From contig NC_065919.1 of the NCBI RefSeq assembly GCF_024586455.1, positions 25,210,839-25,274,838 of the forward strand: 64,000 nucleotides of DNA, read 5' to 3'. This DNA is from Bactrocera neohumeralis. Taxonomy: Eukaryota; Arthropoda; Insecta; Diptera; Tephritidae. Positions within the stretch are counted from its first letter, which is position 1; the number at the start of each line of letters is the position of its first letter. Positions 45,670 to 57,525 of the stretch are shown here, one piece after another. A model generated the notes under the pieces. The model worked only from the letters and a program-made list of their open reading frames with translations, searched no databases and was not told the origin of the DNA. The translations under genes and the position numbers were made by a program.

Positions 45670-46470
45670 ATCCTTCGAAACAACATTCTTTGGCATTTAT
45701 TTTTTGAAGATTATCGATCTTGGTGATCCCAATCGGGCGGCTAAAAGTTTGAAACTATCTGCTCACCGTCCTGTTCACTCAAAAAATTCACTGATTGATA
45801 CGATGTGTGGGAAGTGCCGCCGTCTTATTGAAACCAAATGTCGTCGAGAACACGAGTTTCAATTTCAGACATCAAATAGCCGTTGATTCCACCTGCCCAC
45901 AAACCACAATAAACCGTTGTTTTTCTGGATGAAATGACAGCTGTTGTGCTTTGAATATTTTCAGGTCTCTCTTCGTTCTAAATGCGGCAATTGCGACTAT
46001 TTACATACCCATTAAGGCAGAAATTAGGCTCATCGCTGAACAAGATTTATCTCGAAAACATCGGATCTTCTTAGAACTTTTCAAAAGCCCATAAAGCGAA
46101 GCAATGTCTCTTGGGAAGATCGAACGGTTTCAGTTCTTGCACAAGCCGTAGTTTGTACACTTTCAATTTAAAAACTCGGCGTAAAATGCGACAAGTCTTT
46201 CCACACGGCAGTCCGAGTTGCTGCGTTCGGTGCCAAATCGTCTCACCACGATCTTCGAGTACACTCTCTTCTGCGGCTGCTATATTTTCTTCAATTCGTG
46301 CGAGACATGGTTTATTCGGTCGAATAATGAATGCTGGGTCTCAAGATAAGTGATGGTGTTGCGAATAGTACGTTCAGTGGTCCGATTATGTTGACCATAA
46401 GTTGAGCGAAGCGCGCGAAACATATTCTTTATAGTACATAATAAAGTTGAACGATTTCTTCAAAGTACCG
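45670..46470 (-). pseudogene. ITm-W transposase relic, N-terminal to middle part
   Basis: On the minus strand: KLKVYKLRLVQELKPFDLPR (about 46105-46175), the HTH-to-core linker of the LGLKAYKIQLVQELKPxD family; then, by frame changes, REDPMFSR-like, ILFSDEPNFCLNGYVNS (about 46000-46055) with the first catalytic Asp in FSDEP, NEERPENIQ (about 45940-45975), and TVYCGLWAGGINGYLMS (about 45880-45925). The C-terminal part is only weakly readable before 45670. Heavily frameshifted. It lies next to a LINE-alpha relic that starts at about 46484. Confidence 0.8.
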
Positions 46471-46483
46471 CCACTTGGATCTT

Positions 46484-47490
46484 CTTTACTGGCGTAGACA
46501 CCGCTTACGCGATTATAACCGAGTTAACAACAGCGCACCAGTCGTTTCTTCATTTCGCTACGTGGCGCCAATTGAATATTCCAAGCGAAGCCAGGTCCTT
46601 CTCCACTTGGTCTTTCCAACGGAGTGGAGGTCTTCCTCTTCTTCTGCTTCCCTCGGCGGGTACTGCGTCGAATACTTTCAGAGCTGAAGTGTTTTCGTCC
46701 GTTCGAACAACATGACCTAGCCAGCTTAGCCGCTGTCTTTTAATTCGCTGAACTATGTCAATTTCATCATATATCTCATACAGGTCATCGTTCCATCGAA
46801 TGCGATATTCGCTGTGGCCAACGCGCAAAGGACCATAAATCGTTCGCAGAACTTTTCTCTCGAAAACTCATTGACTCATCAGTTGTTATCATCGTCCAGG
46901 CCTCTGCACCCTATAGCAGGGCGGGAATTATGAGTGACTTATAGAGTTTTGTTCGTCGAGAGAGGACTTTACTTCTCAATTGCCTACTCAGTCCGAAGTA
47001 GCACCTGTTGGCAAGAATTATTCTGCGCTATATTTCCAGGCTGACATTGTTGGTGGTGTTTATACTGATTCCAAGATAGACGAAATTATCTTCGACTTCA
47101 AAGTTATAACTGTCAACAGTGACGTGAGAGCCAAGTCGCAAGTGCGACGACTGTTTGTTTGATGACAGGAGATATTTCGTCTTGCCATCGTTCACTACCA
47201 GACCCATTTGCTTTGCTTCCTTGTCCAGTCAATATCGTCGGCATACGCCAGCAGCAGTACACTCTTATAAAAGATTGTACCTGCTCGATTAAGTTCTGCA
47301 GCTTGAATTATTTTCTCCAGCAGCAGGTTGAAGAAGTCGCACGATAGGGTGTCGCCTTATCTGAAACCTCATTTGGTATCGAACGGCTCGTAGAGGTCCT
47401 TCCCGATCCTGACGGAGCTTTTCGTGCTCAACGTCAGTTTACACAGCCGTATTAGTTTTGTGGGGATACCAAATTCAGACAACGCAATAT
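46484..47490 (-). pseudogene. LINE-alpha reverse transcriptase and C-terminal relic
   Basis: Minus strand. At the 47.4 kb side: FGIPTKLIRLCKLTLS, CDFFNLLLEKIIQAAELNRA, then GTIFYKSVLLLAYADDID (about 47220-47280), so the YADD active site is kept, but it is followed directly by a deletion that drops about 25 residues and resumes near KQMGLV. Further on: TIYGPLRVGHSEYRIRWNDD, IVQRIKRQRLSWLGHVVRTD and RWKDQVEKDLASLGIFNWR (about 46555-46620). The 3' untranslated part (ACCGCTTACGCGATTATAAC, inverse) is at about 46484-46530. Confidence 0.88.
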
Positions 47491-48974
47491 ATTATAACAC
47501 TACTCTTTGAAGCTCTCCGTATATACAAAGATACATACATATACTTTGGGCGTTAACGTGAGAATGGTCCGAAGATGGCCATTTACAATATCTTTGGTAC
47601 CAAGAAACACGTTTACTAAGTTTCATCTCTCTCGCAGTTGGAGCAACTTCAAAACATATTCGTAAATTAAAATTCTTAATGTTTTCCTTCACTGAAATTT
47701 GAAAATAAATTAAAACGTTCTATTTTCAAAAAATTAAATAATAACAAAAAAAAATAAATAAATTTAGAAATAATATATACCAGAAAGTTCGACTCTCTAA
47801 TACTTCCCTATTTTATTAAAACTAAGACTATAAATTTCCGGATGTCTGATTAAGTTTCTCGTTGTTGCAAAACACTATAGTAAACAAATAACAAATACTA
47901 AGTCAACTTAGAATAGAGCATTACTATAAAAATGAAGGATGTGCATGGGAATGAATGTTATTAACTACCATCTGTGGAACACTTTTTGAGATCTAACTAT
48001 TGCCAAAGTTTACGCACTGCTGTGCAAAAATGTTTAAAGCATGGGAGCGTCATCACATATTATTATTATATAATATTAGTTGCGCTTATCAAACGTGACC
48101 ACAATGGACAAGCAAGCAATAACTGGCTCAACAAAAACTGATAACTCGATGAGAATACAAAAACGCTAGCAAAAGGAAAAAAGTGGAATACGAGTAGAAG
48201 CGCTGACAGCTCGTGTAATACCAGCTGTGGTTAAGGAAATGAAAATGTGGCAACTGAGGCAACAGCTGCGCCGGCTGACCAAAGAAAACGGTGGAAGTGA
48301 GAAAAATGGGTGGATGGATGTAATAGGGATGCAGCTGTACATATCAAAGCACTGATAAAGAAACAGTTAAAAATGCATAGTTGGCATACAAATTTGAGTC
48401 AAGAGTGGTTTATTATTTGTGTCAATAAATTTTGAACCAATATTTAAAGAGCAGTTAAGGTCAAATTTGATTATCAACAATATCATGGGTCAAGTTAAAA
48501 AACCTGTTCCTTTTAAATATTTCTTTTCAAAACTTAAGACAGATTTAATAAATATGTTTCCTAACCAAACAATTTTTGAGAGAGAGAGACAAAGAGATTA
48601 TAACAATATCCTGCATTACTGGTAAAAATACTTATTTAGAGAAAATAATAATAAAATCGATAATGATCAAGCAGCGGATACATCTGGCTACCTCTTATAT
48701 ACTGTTTTATCATAAATAAATGTTAGTTACTTGTGACCTACGAGGTCTTAATCAGTGGGTACACAGTTGAAAATATGACGAATGGCACAAGATTCGCCCG
48801 AGTCAGTTCGATGTTCGCTCTGACCTACCACAGTACATTTGGATTACACTGATATACATTTTTTTGGTCACACGAAATAAATACGTGATGATTTTTATTT
48901 TTGTTGGTGTATTCTCATTAACAATATATAATATTTTTTTTTTGACAGATACATATTAACTTATGACTCATATA
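47491..48974. other. unassigned AT-rich DNA
   Basis: No gene recognised. GAGAGAGAGACAAAGAGA near 48578 is a short purine run. Open frames (48419-48625 and others) lack signatures. Confidence 0.45.
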
Positions 48975-49042
48975 CATGTTTTTTAAAAAGACAACTTGGC
49001 TATAACCGTATAATCGGTATCTACGCCAATAAATAAGAAGAA
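48975..49042 (+). mobile_element. 5'-truncated LINE-alpha tail
   Basis: GGCTATAACCGTATAATCGG then TATCTACGCCAATAAATAAG and AAGAA correspond to the LINE-alpha 3' end (CTCGACTATAATCGCGTAAG, CGGTGTCTACGCCAATTAAG, AAGAAGA at about 52938-52985). Only about 60 bp remain, as expected from extreme 5' truncation during reverse transcription. Confidence 0.65.
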
Positions 49043-51039
49043 TCAGCATAAGTCCTGAATTCCACATAAATTCGTGTAACGTGTGGACTAAACTACAACC
49101 CAGATATATGCCATTCGCTATACATACCAATGATTTGGACCGAACTAAAAGATCAAGTCAGTGGTTGCTATACTCGTCAAAGGGCAACCATAGTCAAAAA
49201 TGTTCCGGAGACCATAAATCGGAAAATTACAAAGACTTAATAAATGAGCTTATGATGCTATATAAAGCTTTGGGTGTAATACATAGGTTCTAAGAAATAA
49301 AAGTTTGGGTGCTGTGAATAACGAACAAAGCGAGAGGTTCCATCGGATATTTCTATAATGGAGAAGCGCTATTAAGAAATGTAAGCCAATTTCATATTGT
49401 TGGAGACTTAAAAAAGGCTTTTCAAAAACCAAATAGTCACGAAAATCATAAGTATTATTTCTATATGAAGAAATAATTTCTCTAAAAGGAGCAGTTGTTT
49501 GTACTTTTTAAGAAAATATATGTTTTGAAGTAACAAGAAAAACTAGCAAACAATTTTGTTCATTCACATATTATTGTCTAGTGGCCTTAGTACATTCAAA
49601 ATTTCATATGAGTTTTTATGAAATCAAAAAAATTAAAGTTTTGTTAACCAGTGTTGTCAACCTATAGGTCAAATTAAACCAAAACTGCTAAAAAATTGTC
49701 ATACAATCCAACGTTTTCGGTGAAATATGTAAAACGGAGCATTGGGGACAAAAGCAGCTAGCATCAATGAGAATGTAGTGACCATACTTGTGGACGACTC
49801 ACTGAACCTCTAGAAGTCATCAAATTAACAGAAAATAGAAAGGCAGAGGGAACCGAAATGTGCTTCTTGGAGAGCAAATATAAAGTAATTGTGACAGAAG
49901 ATAGAACTTGTTAATAATTCCCTTCCCAAGGCTTTGAAATTTTCATTGGCGGTTTTAACAGGAGGAATATTAAAACTAACCAGTAAATAAAATATGAAAC
50001 ATATGAAAAAATATAAATATTTTAGGCATATGTATGTATGTGCAATCGTGCACCAGAACCGAAAACTATACAAACATAACTGCGGCAGATATTCCAATAG
50101 TTGCCCATAAATCACCGGAGGCGGTGAGTCCAGTCTGCTGTTGACATGTAAAAGTAGCCGCATAAAAAACCAAAAGACATCTTCAAAACTCAGCCACAAG
50201 CGCCCGCCACTTTACTTATCACTTAAAGATACTACCACAGCAGCTTATGTGCCGCCGTCATCTTGCTTGCCACCACTCACACCCTTATGCGGGCATGCGA
50301 TGTATGTGATGTGACCTTAAGAAACTACTTATAAATTTTATAACGGTTTTCTTGTTAACAAGTGAGAGTAGAGCAGAGTGAGCGCGTGTGTGATCACAAA
50401 GTTTAATCGGCTTATTGAACTGGTCAGAGTGGCTTTAGCTGATTGTATGGACTACACATGCCTTTGAGTGGCAGGAACAGCAAAAAATTGAACAACGATG
50501 GCAAGGAGCAGCACAAAAGTCAATATGTGCACCTTTATTAAGTTTTGTGGCAAACTAATAAAGAAAGTTTTCCTATCTACAACTAAATATACTATGCATA
50601 TAATAATTTGTGCTTGTGGCAAGGCCATGTGAGGCATAGTGAGGCTTTAGATTTCATATCTGAGGAATGATATATTGTGGCTTGTTTAATGTGGCGAGCG
50701 GAGTATCAAAGACCAAATTAAGTAGTAAATTGACAAATACTAAACAAGCTTAAGTTAAGTAAATAAGTTTTATATAAGTCATAATAAAAATATTTAACAA
50801 ACTTAGAAGAGCAAGGCGTGGAAATAACACGATACCATTAAATTGGTGAGAGCACGAAAATATAAAATATACAATTTAAAATAAAACTAAATATATCAAT
50901 ATACGATAACAGTAATCGCCTGCTTTCAACGGCGACCTTTCTTTCGTGCTCAATAGATAAAATATTTATATTTTACCTGAAGTCTTAAGTTATTAAATCC
51001 AATAAATAAATATTATAATGTTTTATTAACCGGCGGTAC
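49043..51039. other. unassigned DNA, partly host-like
   Basis: 49043-50040 is AT-rich without signatures. 50040-50700 is more GC-balanced and host-like. A minus-strand frame at 50452-50637 ends with a hydrophobic, leader-like run (HILTFVLLLAIVVQFFAVPA); it has no nearby in-frame ATG that would make that run N-terminal and no supporting downstream exon, so I do not call it a gene. 50700-51039 is AT-rich. Confidence 0.35.
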
Positions 51040-52232
51040 CGCTGCCGCGAATGCAAGACATCCAGAAATATCCACGGCTCATGCTGGATAGGAAGCTTTC
51101 ATGGAAGCCGAATATCAAAGAGAGAGCAAAAAAGGCATCGATTGCATTGTAATGTTATAGAAGAGCCATTGCCAAAAGGAGGAGTCTTTCACCAAAAGTG
51201 GTCCTCTGGTTCTACGGCACTATAGTCTTGCCCACTAGGTTCTATGGAGTCTTTATAATATGGAGGGCTCTAGAACAGACCATACTTGCAAAGAAACTCA
51301 AGAGCGTTCAACGGGCGGCGCTCATCAGTATCTGTGGTGCATTAAAGTCCTACTCCACTCCAATCATGGCACCGCCATCCAGCACATATTACCCGTGGAC
51401 ATCGCCGGAAGTTGTATTGCGTTGCCATCAGACTCAGAGAGTCTGGGTTTCTAAAAGAACACGGGTCTGAACACCCGGAAATACTCACTCACTTTGACTT
51501 CATAGCGGATCAATTGGATCATAGAGTCGCTGAACCGAACTCTGGCGGCTCCTTTTCTACCAATATACCCGCGAGGAAGTTGTGGGTGGGAAAAAGCCGT
51601 CTTCTTCACGGATGGCTCAAAGCTTGGGGGAAGGTTAGTGGAGGAGTCTACAGTCAAGAGCTATCTATTATGTCCAGTTTCAGACTTCCTCACTGTTGCA
51701 GTGCCTTCCAGGCCGAGATTGCAACCATTAAGGTAGCAGTAGATTTGCTGCTCCGGAGTTCAGCCTCCTTCGGAGAAGTGACCATTCACTCAGATAGCAG
51801 AGTGGCGATACTAACCTTGAACTCATTAACAGTGCGTTCGGGCTGGTAAAAGAGTGCCTAACATCGCTATCAATAGCATCGAGTGTCTTTGTGATAAGAC
51901 TAGTTTGGTGCTAGGCACAGAGGAATCGAAGAAAACTGTTAATCTGATGAGCCGGCAAGAAAAGGCACCCTAGAACCGCTATCGGTAAAATGGAAGTGGA
52001 TTAGTGCTCCCATTGCCCTTTAGGCGTCTACGCAGTAAGACTGGAAATCCTACCAGACGCCATCTGCAGAAACTATATGAATGAATATGTGGTGGAAACA
52101 ACTGAACACTTCTTTCTTGACTATCCCGCGTTTGAGAAGTGAAGACTTAAGCACTTGGAAGCGCATACTCTCAAACGTCCCACCGAGCTGGCTGGACGTT
52201 TCTACTCGGCTTGCACTCCTGCTTTCTGAGAG
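51040..52232 (+). pseudogene. LINE-beta ORF2 C-terminal half with RNase H
   Basis: R1/LOA/I-type LINE. In order: LMLDRKLSWKPNIKERAKKA (about 51080-51140), KVVLWFYGTIVLPTRFYGV (about 51197-51255), WRALEQTILAKKLKSVQRAA (about 51260-51322), an AIRLRESG block (about 51418-51445), FDFIADQLDHRVAEPNSGGS (about 51498-51560), then RNase H: FFTDGSKLGG (about 51603-51635), SSFRLPHCCSAFQAEIATIK (about 51675-51735) and EVTIHSDSRVAILTLNSLTV (about 51774-51835). The catalytic Asp, Glu and Asp are all visible. The C-terminal zinc-knuckle region (EYVVETTEHFFLDYPAFEK, about 52083-52140) follows. Several frameshifts. It ends abruptly at the LINE-alpha segment at about 52232. Confidence 0.88.
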
Positions 52233-52985
52233 CACTCGTCAACAACTCGGTATAAGGGAACTGTGCGACGGCATTTCAAATTCCTTACGTACAGCTGCAA
52301 CCGAAGCCATTGGTTTTCGGAAAGTGCAAAAGAACAGGAGTGCCGTGTCGCAGCGGAGAGAAAACAGGCTGCCTACCTCGCAACGTTACAGCACGAAAAG
52401 GAGCTGCCTTTATGCCGCGATGTCTGAATTTGGTATCCCCGCAAAACTAATACGGCTGTGTAAATTGACGTTGAGTAACACCAACGTGTCAGGATCGGGA
52501 AGGACATCTTCGAGCTTTTCGATACCAAACGAGGTTTCCGACAAAGCGACTCCCTATCGTGCGACTTCTTCAACCTGCTTCTGGAGAAAATAGTTCGAGC
52601 TTCAGAACTAAATAGATAAGGTACCATCTTCTATAAGAGTGTACAGCTGCTGGCGTATGCCGATGATATTGATATCAGACGAGACGAGATATACGACGAC
52701 ATTGACATAGTTCAGCGAATTAAAAGACAGCGGCTCCGCTGGCTAGGTCATGTTGTCCGGATGGATGAAAACACTCCAGCTCTGAAAGTATTAGACGCAG
52801 TACCCGCCGGAGGAAGCAGAGGAAGAGGAAGACTTCCGCTCCGTTGGAAGGACCAAGTCGAGCAGGACCTGGCTTCGCTTGGAATATCCAATTGGCGCCG
52901 CGTAGCGAAAAGAAGAAACGACTGGCGCGCTGTTGTTAACTCGACTATAATCGCGTAAGCGGTGTCTACGCCAATTAAGAAGAAG
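52233..52985 (+). pseudogene. LINE-alpha relic with two internal deletions, joined to LINE-beta
   Basis: Starts with ISNSLRTAATEAIGF and CRVAAERKQAAYLATLQ (about 52270-52390), then jumps to MSEFGIPAKLIRLCKLTLS (about 52418-52475), skipping the early RT motifs. LLAYADDIDI (about 52649-52680) keeps the YADD box but jumps at once to DEIYDDIDIVQRIKRQRLRW. The last part is a clean open frame: LGHVVRMDENTPALKVLDAV, RWKDQVEQDLASLGISNWRR and NDWRAVVNSTIIA with a stop at 52956-52958. The 3' tail ends in AATTAAGAAGAAGAGG. Confidence 0.88.
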
Positions 52986-55072
52986 AGGACCAGCGTTTTA
53001 CTAATTTGTAGTTCAAACACAGGAGTTCTTCTTTTCTATGGCCCACAATGGACGACAAATTGTAGTCCACATGCGATCTTTGATTAGCCATCTAACTTAA
53101 CCTAACCTGCTTCCCACACACCGAATTTGGCTGGACTCGACTGAACGTTGTCGTCCACATTAACTTTTTTTGATCGAATGAATCGATGCCCTCAAGCGAT
53201 TCGCGGAAAATTTTCTCGGACTGATAAACGATTTGAAAGAAGCTAAAAAAAATTAACCTTTAGGCAGCAACTCGTTGAGACTTTGTTGGAATTTTTTTAA
53301 TATATTAGCAATTTAAATGGGTTTTGATGGCCTCCATATGGCTTCGAATCATCCATTAGGTGAATGAAAGAAACTTAATTCTTCAAGAGATCAATGCCAC
53401 CATCGACGCTGAAGTTCAAAACTTAGGCTTTCTATAAAGCCTTTTTGTATATTTGCAAATACTACGCGGGCATTGGAAAGCACTTTATAATGAGAGCAAA
53501 TCGAGACAATGTTACCATCAGCAAGAAAATAGCACCATATTGTGAAACCCGTTTTATTCCAAACAACTTATTGAATTCCAACAAATACAAGCCAAACATC
53601 AAAAGGAAAGCGTGGTGTCGAAAACCTAGTGCACAACCCTGGAGAGGAGATGGTGCGTCTTCTCATTTTAGCTTGCGTTCAAACGAATATTTTTGGCTAC
53701 CCAGAGGATGCTTGGTATAAGACCGGAAGTCGTGAGCTGTTGTTCTTCAAAAAGGTCAAAGTAGTAAGTTGGATAGGTAATGAAATTTAAAAAGCATTAG
53801 AAACACTACTGTAGGGAGGAGGATTCTACCTTTTTAGCCCTGGGTCCGGTATTTCTCTCAGCGATCGTCACGATTCTCCTATAAAGCAATATTTGAAAAT
53901 GGTTTCTTAACCAAATTTGTTTTTACAAAGTTTTTTTTCACATAAATCGCTTAAAGAAATTAAATGCATTACACAAAATGTAATTCATTTAAATTACTTA
54001 GTTGTTTAAGGTTTCAAAATAATCCTAACGATAAGGATACAGTACAAGAAGCCTTTCCCCTCACCCACCCCGCGAAGCAACACCCACAACAGAAATTCTC
54101 GTGCCACCACGCTGCACTCGCTTTTGAACCGTCATTCATTTAATCTTCGTCACTGCCACGCTAAAGACGATCATTCTGGTACTCCTCTTCCCTGCAACGG
54201 CTGGACCAGTCTGTCAGTGGGTTTCGTGGATTGTCAGTCGGCGAATTGTTTGTCATTTTGTGCATTGATTGATGAATTGTCCACGACACATTTGTATGTA
54301 TGACTGCCTCCAAATGCTGCATAGGGCTCATAAAATTGTCTTTAAGCGCTCTCGCAAATACCCGCCCTCCACCTCCTTTCATTCCAGTTGTTTTGTGCGC
54401 GCCCGTCTTTCATCTCTCCTTAAGCAGACATCATTAACGTGCATCGAGTTTTACGAAACCCAAACGTCTCGTGAACTTTCTTATTGCGATTCGAGATATT
54501 GATACTGTCTGCGGTGCCACGCCCATTTGAATTGTGCATTTGCTGCCGGCTTGCGCTGCGAGTGACAGCTTACAAGGGACTGTAAGGAGGGGGAGTATGT
54601 GTGGCTGTAAGTTTGAAACTGTGCTTGGGTATCTCCAGCAAATGCACAATGAATTGGCTCAAATGGTGGCGCATAATTAAGCCGTGTCAGCGCGTCGACG
54701 CGTTTGGCAAATCGATAAGTGATGAACAATGAGCGAAAAATGAATGTGAGATTTTCAGATATAATGAATATGCGACTAAGTGTTCTTCGCGAAAATGTAC
54801 ACGTATACAAGTATGTATGAGTATGAGCTTATCAATAGCATGATCTCATTAGTTGTATGATTTCTATTCATAATGAGTTAGGAGTTTTGCAATTATATTA
54901 GATGAATTTCAAAGATTTTCCTTACAATATTGCATACAAATTTTTTTTGGAAACAAAATTTCCAGAAATCTTTCATTACATGTAAGGAAAATTATTCCAG
55001 CTTCCTATATCAACCATAAAAAATGCAAAAAAAATACAAAACTTGTGCAAATAGATCACGTAATTAAACTAT
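52986..55072. other. unassigned DNA, partly host-like
   Basis: 53090-53110 has ACTTAACCTAACCTGC, a common LINE-tail style tract. 53110-53760 looks like decayed element sequence but shows no motif I can name. 54030-54830 is GC-balanced host-like DNA with biased, domain-free frames (54161-54382, 54434-54649 and 54481-54810 on the minus strand). Confidence 0.4.
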
Positions 55073-55436
55073 TATACCCTCATCTGGGTATATTAACGAA
55101 AGCTGCAACTCGCAGAAGAAAACTTCATATACCCTATACATTATGTATATACAAGTATTTATAAATGATCAGCCTTTCTAGCAGATTAGATTTAGCCATG
55201 ACCAATTATCTCTCCTGTTCCTCAGTTTTTGAGATATGGATAAATTTTCAAAAACTTTTACATTAATTATTGTCTAAGGCAAAAGTGGAACCTCCAAAGA
55301 AATTGTTCAGATCTAATCGCTATAGCATATAGCTGTCGTATAAACTGACCTATAAAAAATAAGTGATAACATGTAAACTTTTTTAAGATAGCTTCAATGC
55401 AACCGAATTTAATGTTTTTTTTGTTTTGTGCTTCGT
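55073..55436 (+). mobile_element. INE-A, heavily decayed
   Basis: TTATACCCTCATCTGGGTAT (about 55073-55092) is a damaged 5' hairpin. ACCCTATACATTATGTATAT, AAATGATCAGC and ATTTAGCCATGACC follow in family order, the GTCT tract is nearly gone, TTGTCTAAGGCAAAAGTGGA and AATTGTTCAGATC mark one internal unit, and GCTTCAATGCAACCGAA is the 3' hairpin remnant. Confidence 0.65.
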
Positions 55437-55474
55437 TTGGAACGTCCACTGTATCTTTTGAGGGCCTAAGCCTT

Positions 55475-55620
55475 TGCAGCATTTCTTCCGTAAAATTTAG
55501 TGTTTCTTTTTTGTTAGTCGGTACAATTTTGTATGTTGAATCCGATTTCTTCCATTTTTGACGGAATCCTGAAGAAAACGACTCAACTCACTCAATAACT
55601 TTCATATTGCTTCTGGTCTT
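55475..55620 (+). mobile_element. INE-B fragment
   Basis: GCATTTCTTCCGTAAAATTT, then ATCCGATTTCTTCCATTTTT, and CCTGAAGAAAACGACTC match 37015-37140 of the reference copy in order. It begins about 40 bp after the INE-A relic. Confidence 0.65.
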
Positions 55621-55682
55621 TCACTAAAGTTAGCTAAGAAAGATAGAGATAAGCAAGTCTCCATATAATATATTAAAATATA

Positions 55683-57525
55683 CCGTGGGCAAAAAAAGGT
55701 AAGACATTTTAATCTAAATTTCACGGAAAAACTCATTCGTTGACACATTTTTTTCTTAGATTTGTATGACTATCAGCGATGTCTGCGACAGATGTCGCGC
55801 AAAATAATCATTGGTTATTAGTATACACTTGTCTGTCTGAAGCACATAAAGTCCGTTCGGAGATTTTTACGATTGAGTGAAATTATTCACAAACAAGTTT
55901 CATTAAATTATGTGAGCGGAGTAAAATTTCCGACGCCGAAACATTCAGAGGGTAGGAAAAGGCCTTCGGTGATAATTTTGTATCACGAGCAAGTATTTTT
56001 GAATGGTACAAATTATTCAAAGAGGGTCGAGAACGCGTTGATGACGAACCACGTCCAGGACGGCCATCAACGTCAGCTGATGATCAACACGTGCGTTAAA
56101 TTCTGCTATCTTTATCGATTGTCTAGTGAGAATTTCATGACATTTCATAGAATGGAAGTGAAGTTATTGCGTTTTAAGTGTCAGTATGTTTGTGTTATCG
56201 GTGCGAAAATTAGCTTCGAACAAAGAGCCAACATTAAATTTTGTTTTAAAATTGGTAAAACTTTTACCGAAACGTTTCAATTGATGAAACAAGTTTATGG
56301 CGATGATTGCATATCCCGTAGCAGAGTGCACGAGTGGTTTCAACGTTTTCAAAGTGGTCGTGAGGACATAAATGACGATCAACATGTGGGCCAAACAAAA
56401 TCCGTGATCACCGGAAATTCCATTGAAACTGTTCGTGAATTCATCAAAAATCAGCCGAAATCATCATTGAAATTCATGAAATGGAATTGAACATTTCCAA
56501 AACATCGATTTATCGCATTTTGACCGAACATTACGAAAGGTGTGTGCACGGTTAGTTCCGCACAAATTGACTGACGACCGAAAATTGCTCAGAATCCAAC
56601 ATTCGAAGGACGATTGTGACCAATTATTTGACCAAAAATCACATTTTAACCATTAACCATTAACCACTCACCGTATTCCCCTGATATGGCACCGTGCGAG
56701 CTAAAACACTCGTTCGACATGATTTTGGACCGTGCAAAAGGTTGTATAGAAGCAGAAGAGACTATTTTGAATAAAATAAATTGATTTTGCCGAAAAAACC
56801 ATTTGTTCTGTTTTTTTTAAGTCCTGTTTACTTTGGAACTCACCTTTTAAAATAAAGGTATTGGTGCTTGAGAATCGATAATTAAAAGTCAGAGATCTTC
56901 TTGGTATAGTTGGAATATCAGATAGATCAGTGAAAACTATTTTGAAAAATAACCTGGGTTTAAGGAAATGAAAGCACGATTGATTCTAAACCCACTAAAT
57001 TTTTTCGAAATTTTTGTTTTCCGACCAACGATGATTCTTGGATCTATGCTTATAAACCAGAAACAGACGATAAATTCGACGAATATCGTGGCAAAGGTGA
57101 ACCCAAACCGATAAATCCACGCCAAAGCAGGTCAAAAATCAAGATTATGTTGAAAGTTTTCTTCGATTATCGAGGTGTGATGCACTACGAATTCCTTCCG
57201 ATCGGCCAAACTGTTAATAAGAATACTATTTAAGTGTTATACGTCGTAAAAAAAGGCTCTGGTTTATGCACCTGATTTAGCTCCGTGTGGCTTGTGGCTA
57301 TTCAGCAAACTCAAACGACCGCTCCGGGGAAACTGTTTTGAGTCAATTGAAGACATTAAACGTGAATCGCTACGCGCATTGAAGGCTATTCTATATTAAC
57401 TTTAACAACTGTTTCGAGGATTGAAAAACACGTTGGCACAAGTAAATTGGTGCCAAGGAGGATTATTTTGGTACAAAGTGCAAAAGTGATGGAGTTCAGA
57501 AAGAAAACCTTTTGCCAATATTTTT
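55683..57525 (+). mobile_element. mariner element carrying a second mariner inside it
   Basis: The outer element starts after TA at 55681-55682 with CCGTGGGCAAAAAAAGGTAA and ends near 57525 (TTTTGCCAAT, inverse match to the left end; approximate). N-terminal transposase: FLNGTNYSKR/EWYKLFKEG-type frame with GRERVDDEPRPGRPSTSAD (about 56023-56085). It resumes after the inner element at about 56849 with KIKVLVLENR, VRDLLGIVGISDRSVKTILK (about 56888-56950), the first Asp in DDSWIYAYKPETDD (about 57028-57072), GVMHYEFLPIGQTVN (about 57174-57217), and PDLAPCGLWLFSKLKRPLRG (about 57270-57330) with the third Asp. The second Asp block is deleted near 57250. Confidence 0.83.
56094..56848 (+). pseudogene. 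inner mariner relic, same deletion as the relic at 1-751
   Basis: ISFEQRANIKFCFKIGKTFT (about 56210-56270), MKQVYGDDCISRSRVHEWFQ (about 56285-56342) and GREDINDDQHVGQTKSVITG give a readable HTH region. After KLTDDRKLLRIQHSKD (about 56573-56617) the sequence jumps to FDQKSHFNH-like DNA, exactly where the relic at 1-751 also jumps. A second deletion then removes about 110 bp between GCACCGTGCGA and GCTAAAACACTCG, which in the other copy are separated by the SDFFLF region; CGA is repeated at both edges. The 3' end GTCCTGTTTACTTTGGAACT then CACCTTTTA looks like a mariner terminal repeat. The matching 5' repeat is not visible. Confidence 0.83.

Noticed and set aside
50452..50637. Minus frame with a signal-peptide-like hydrophobic run
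   Set aside because: The hydrophobic run lies at the C-terminal end of the frame, has no close upstream ATG and no downstream exon.
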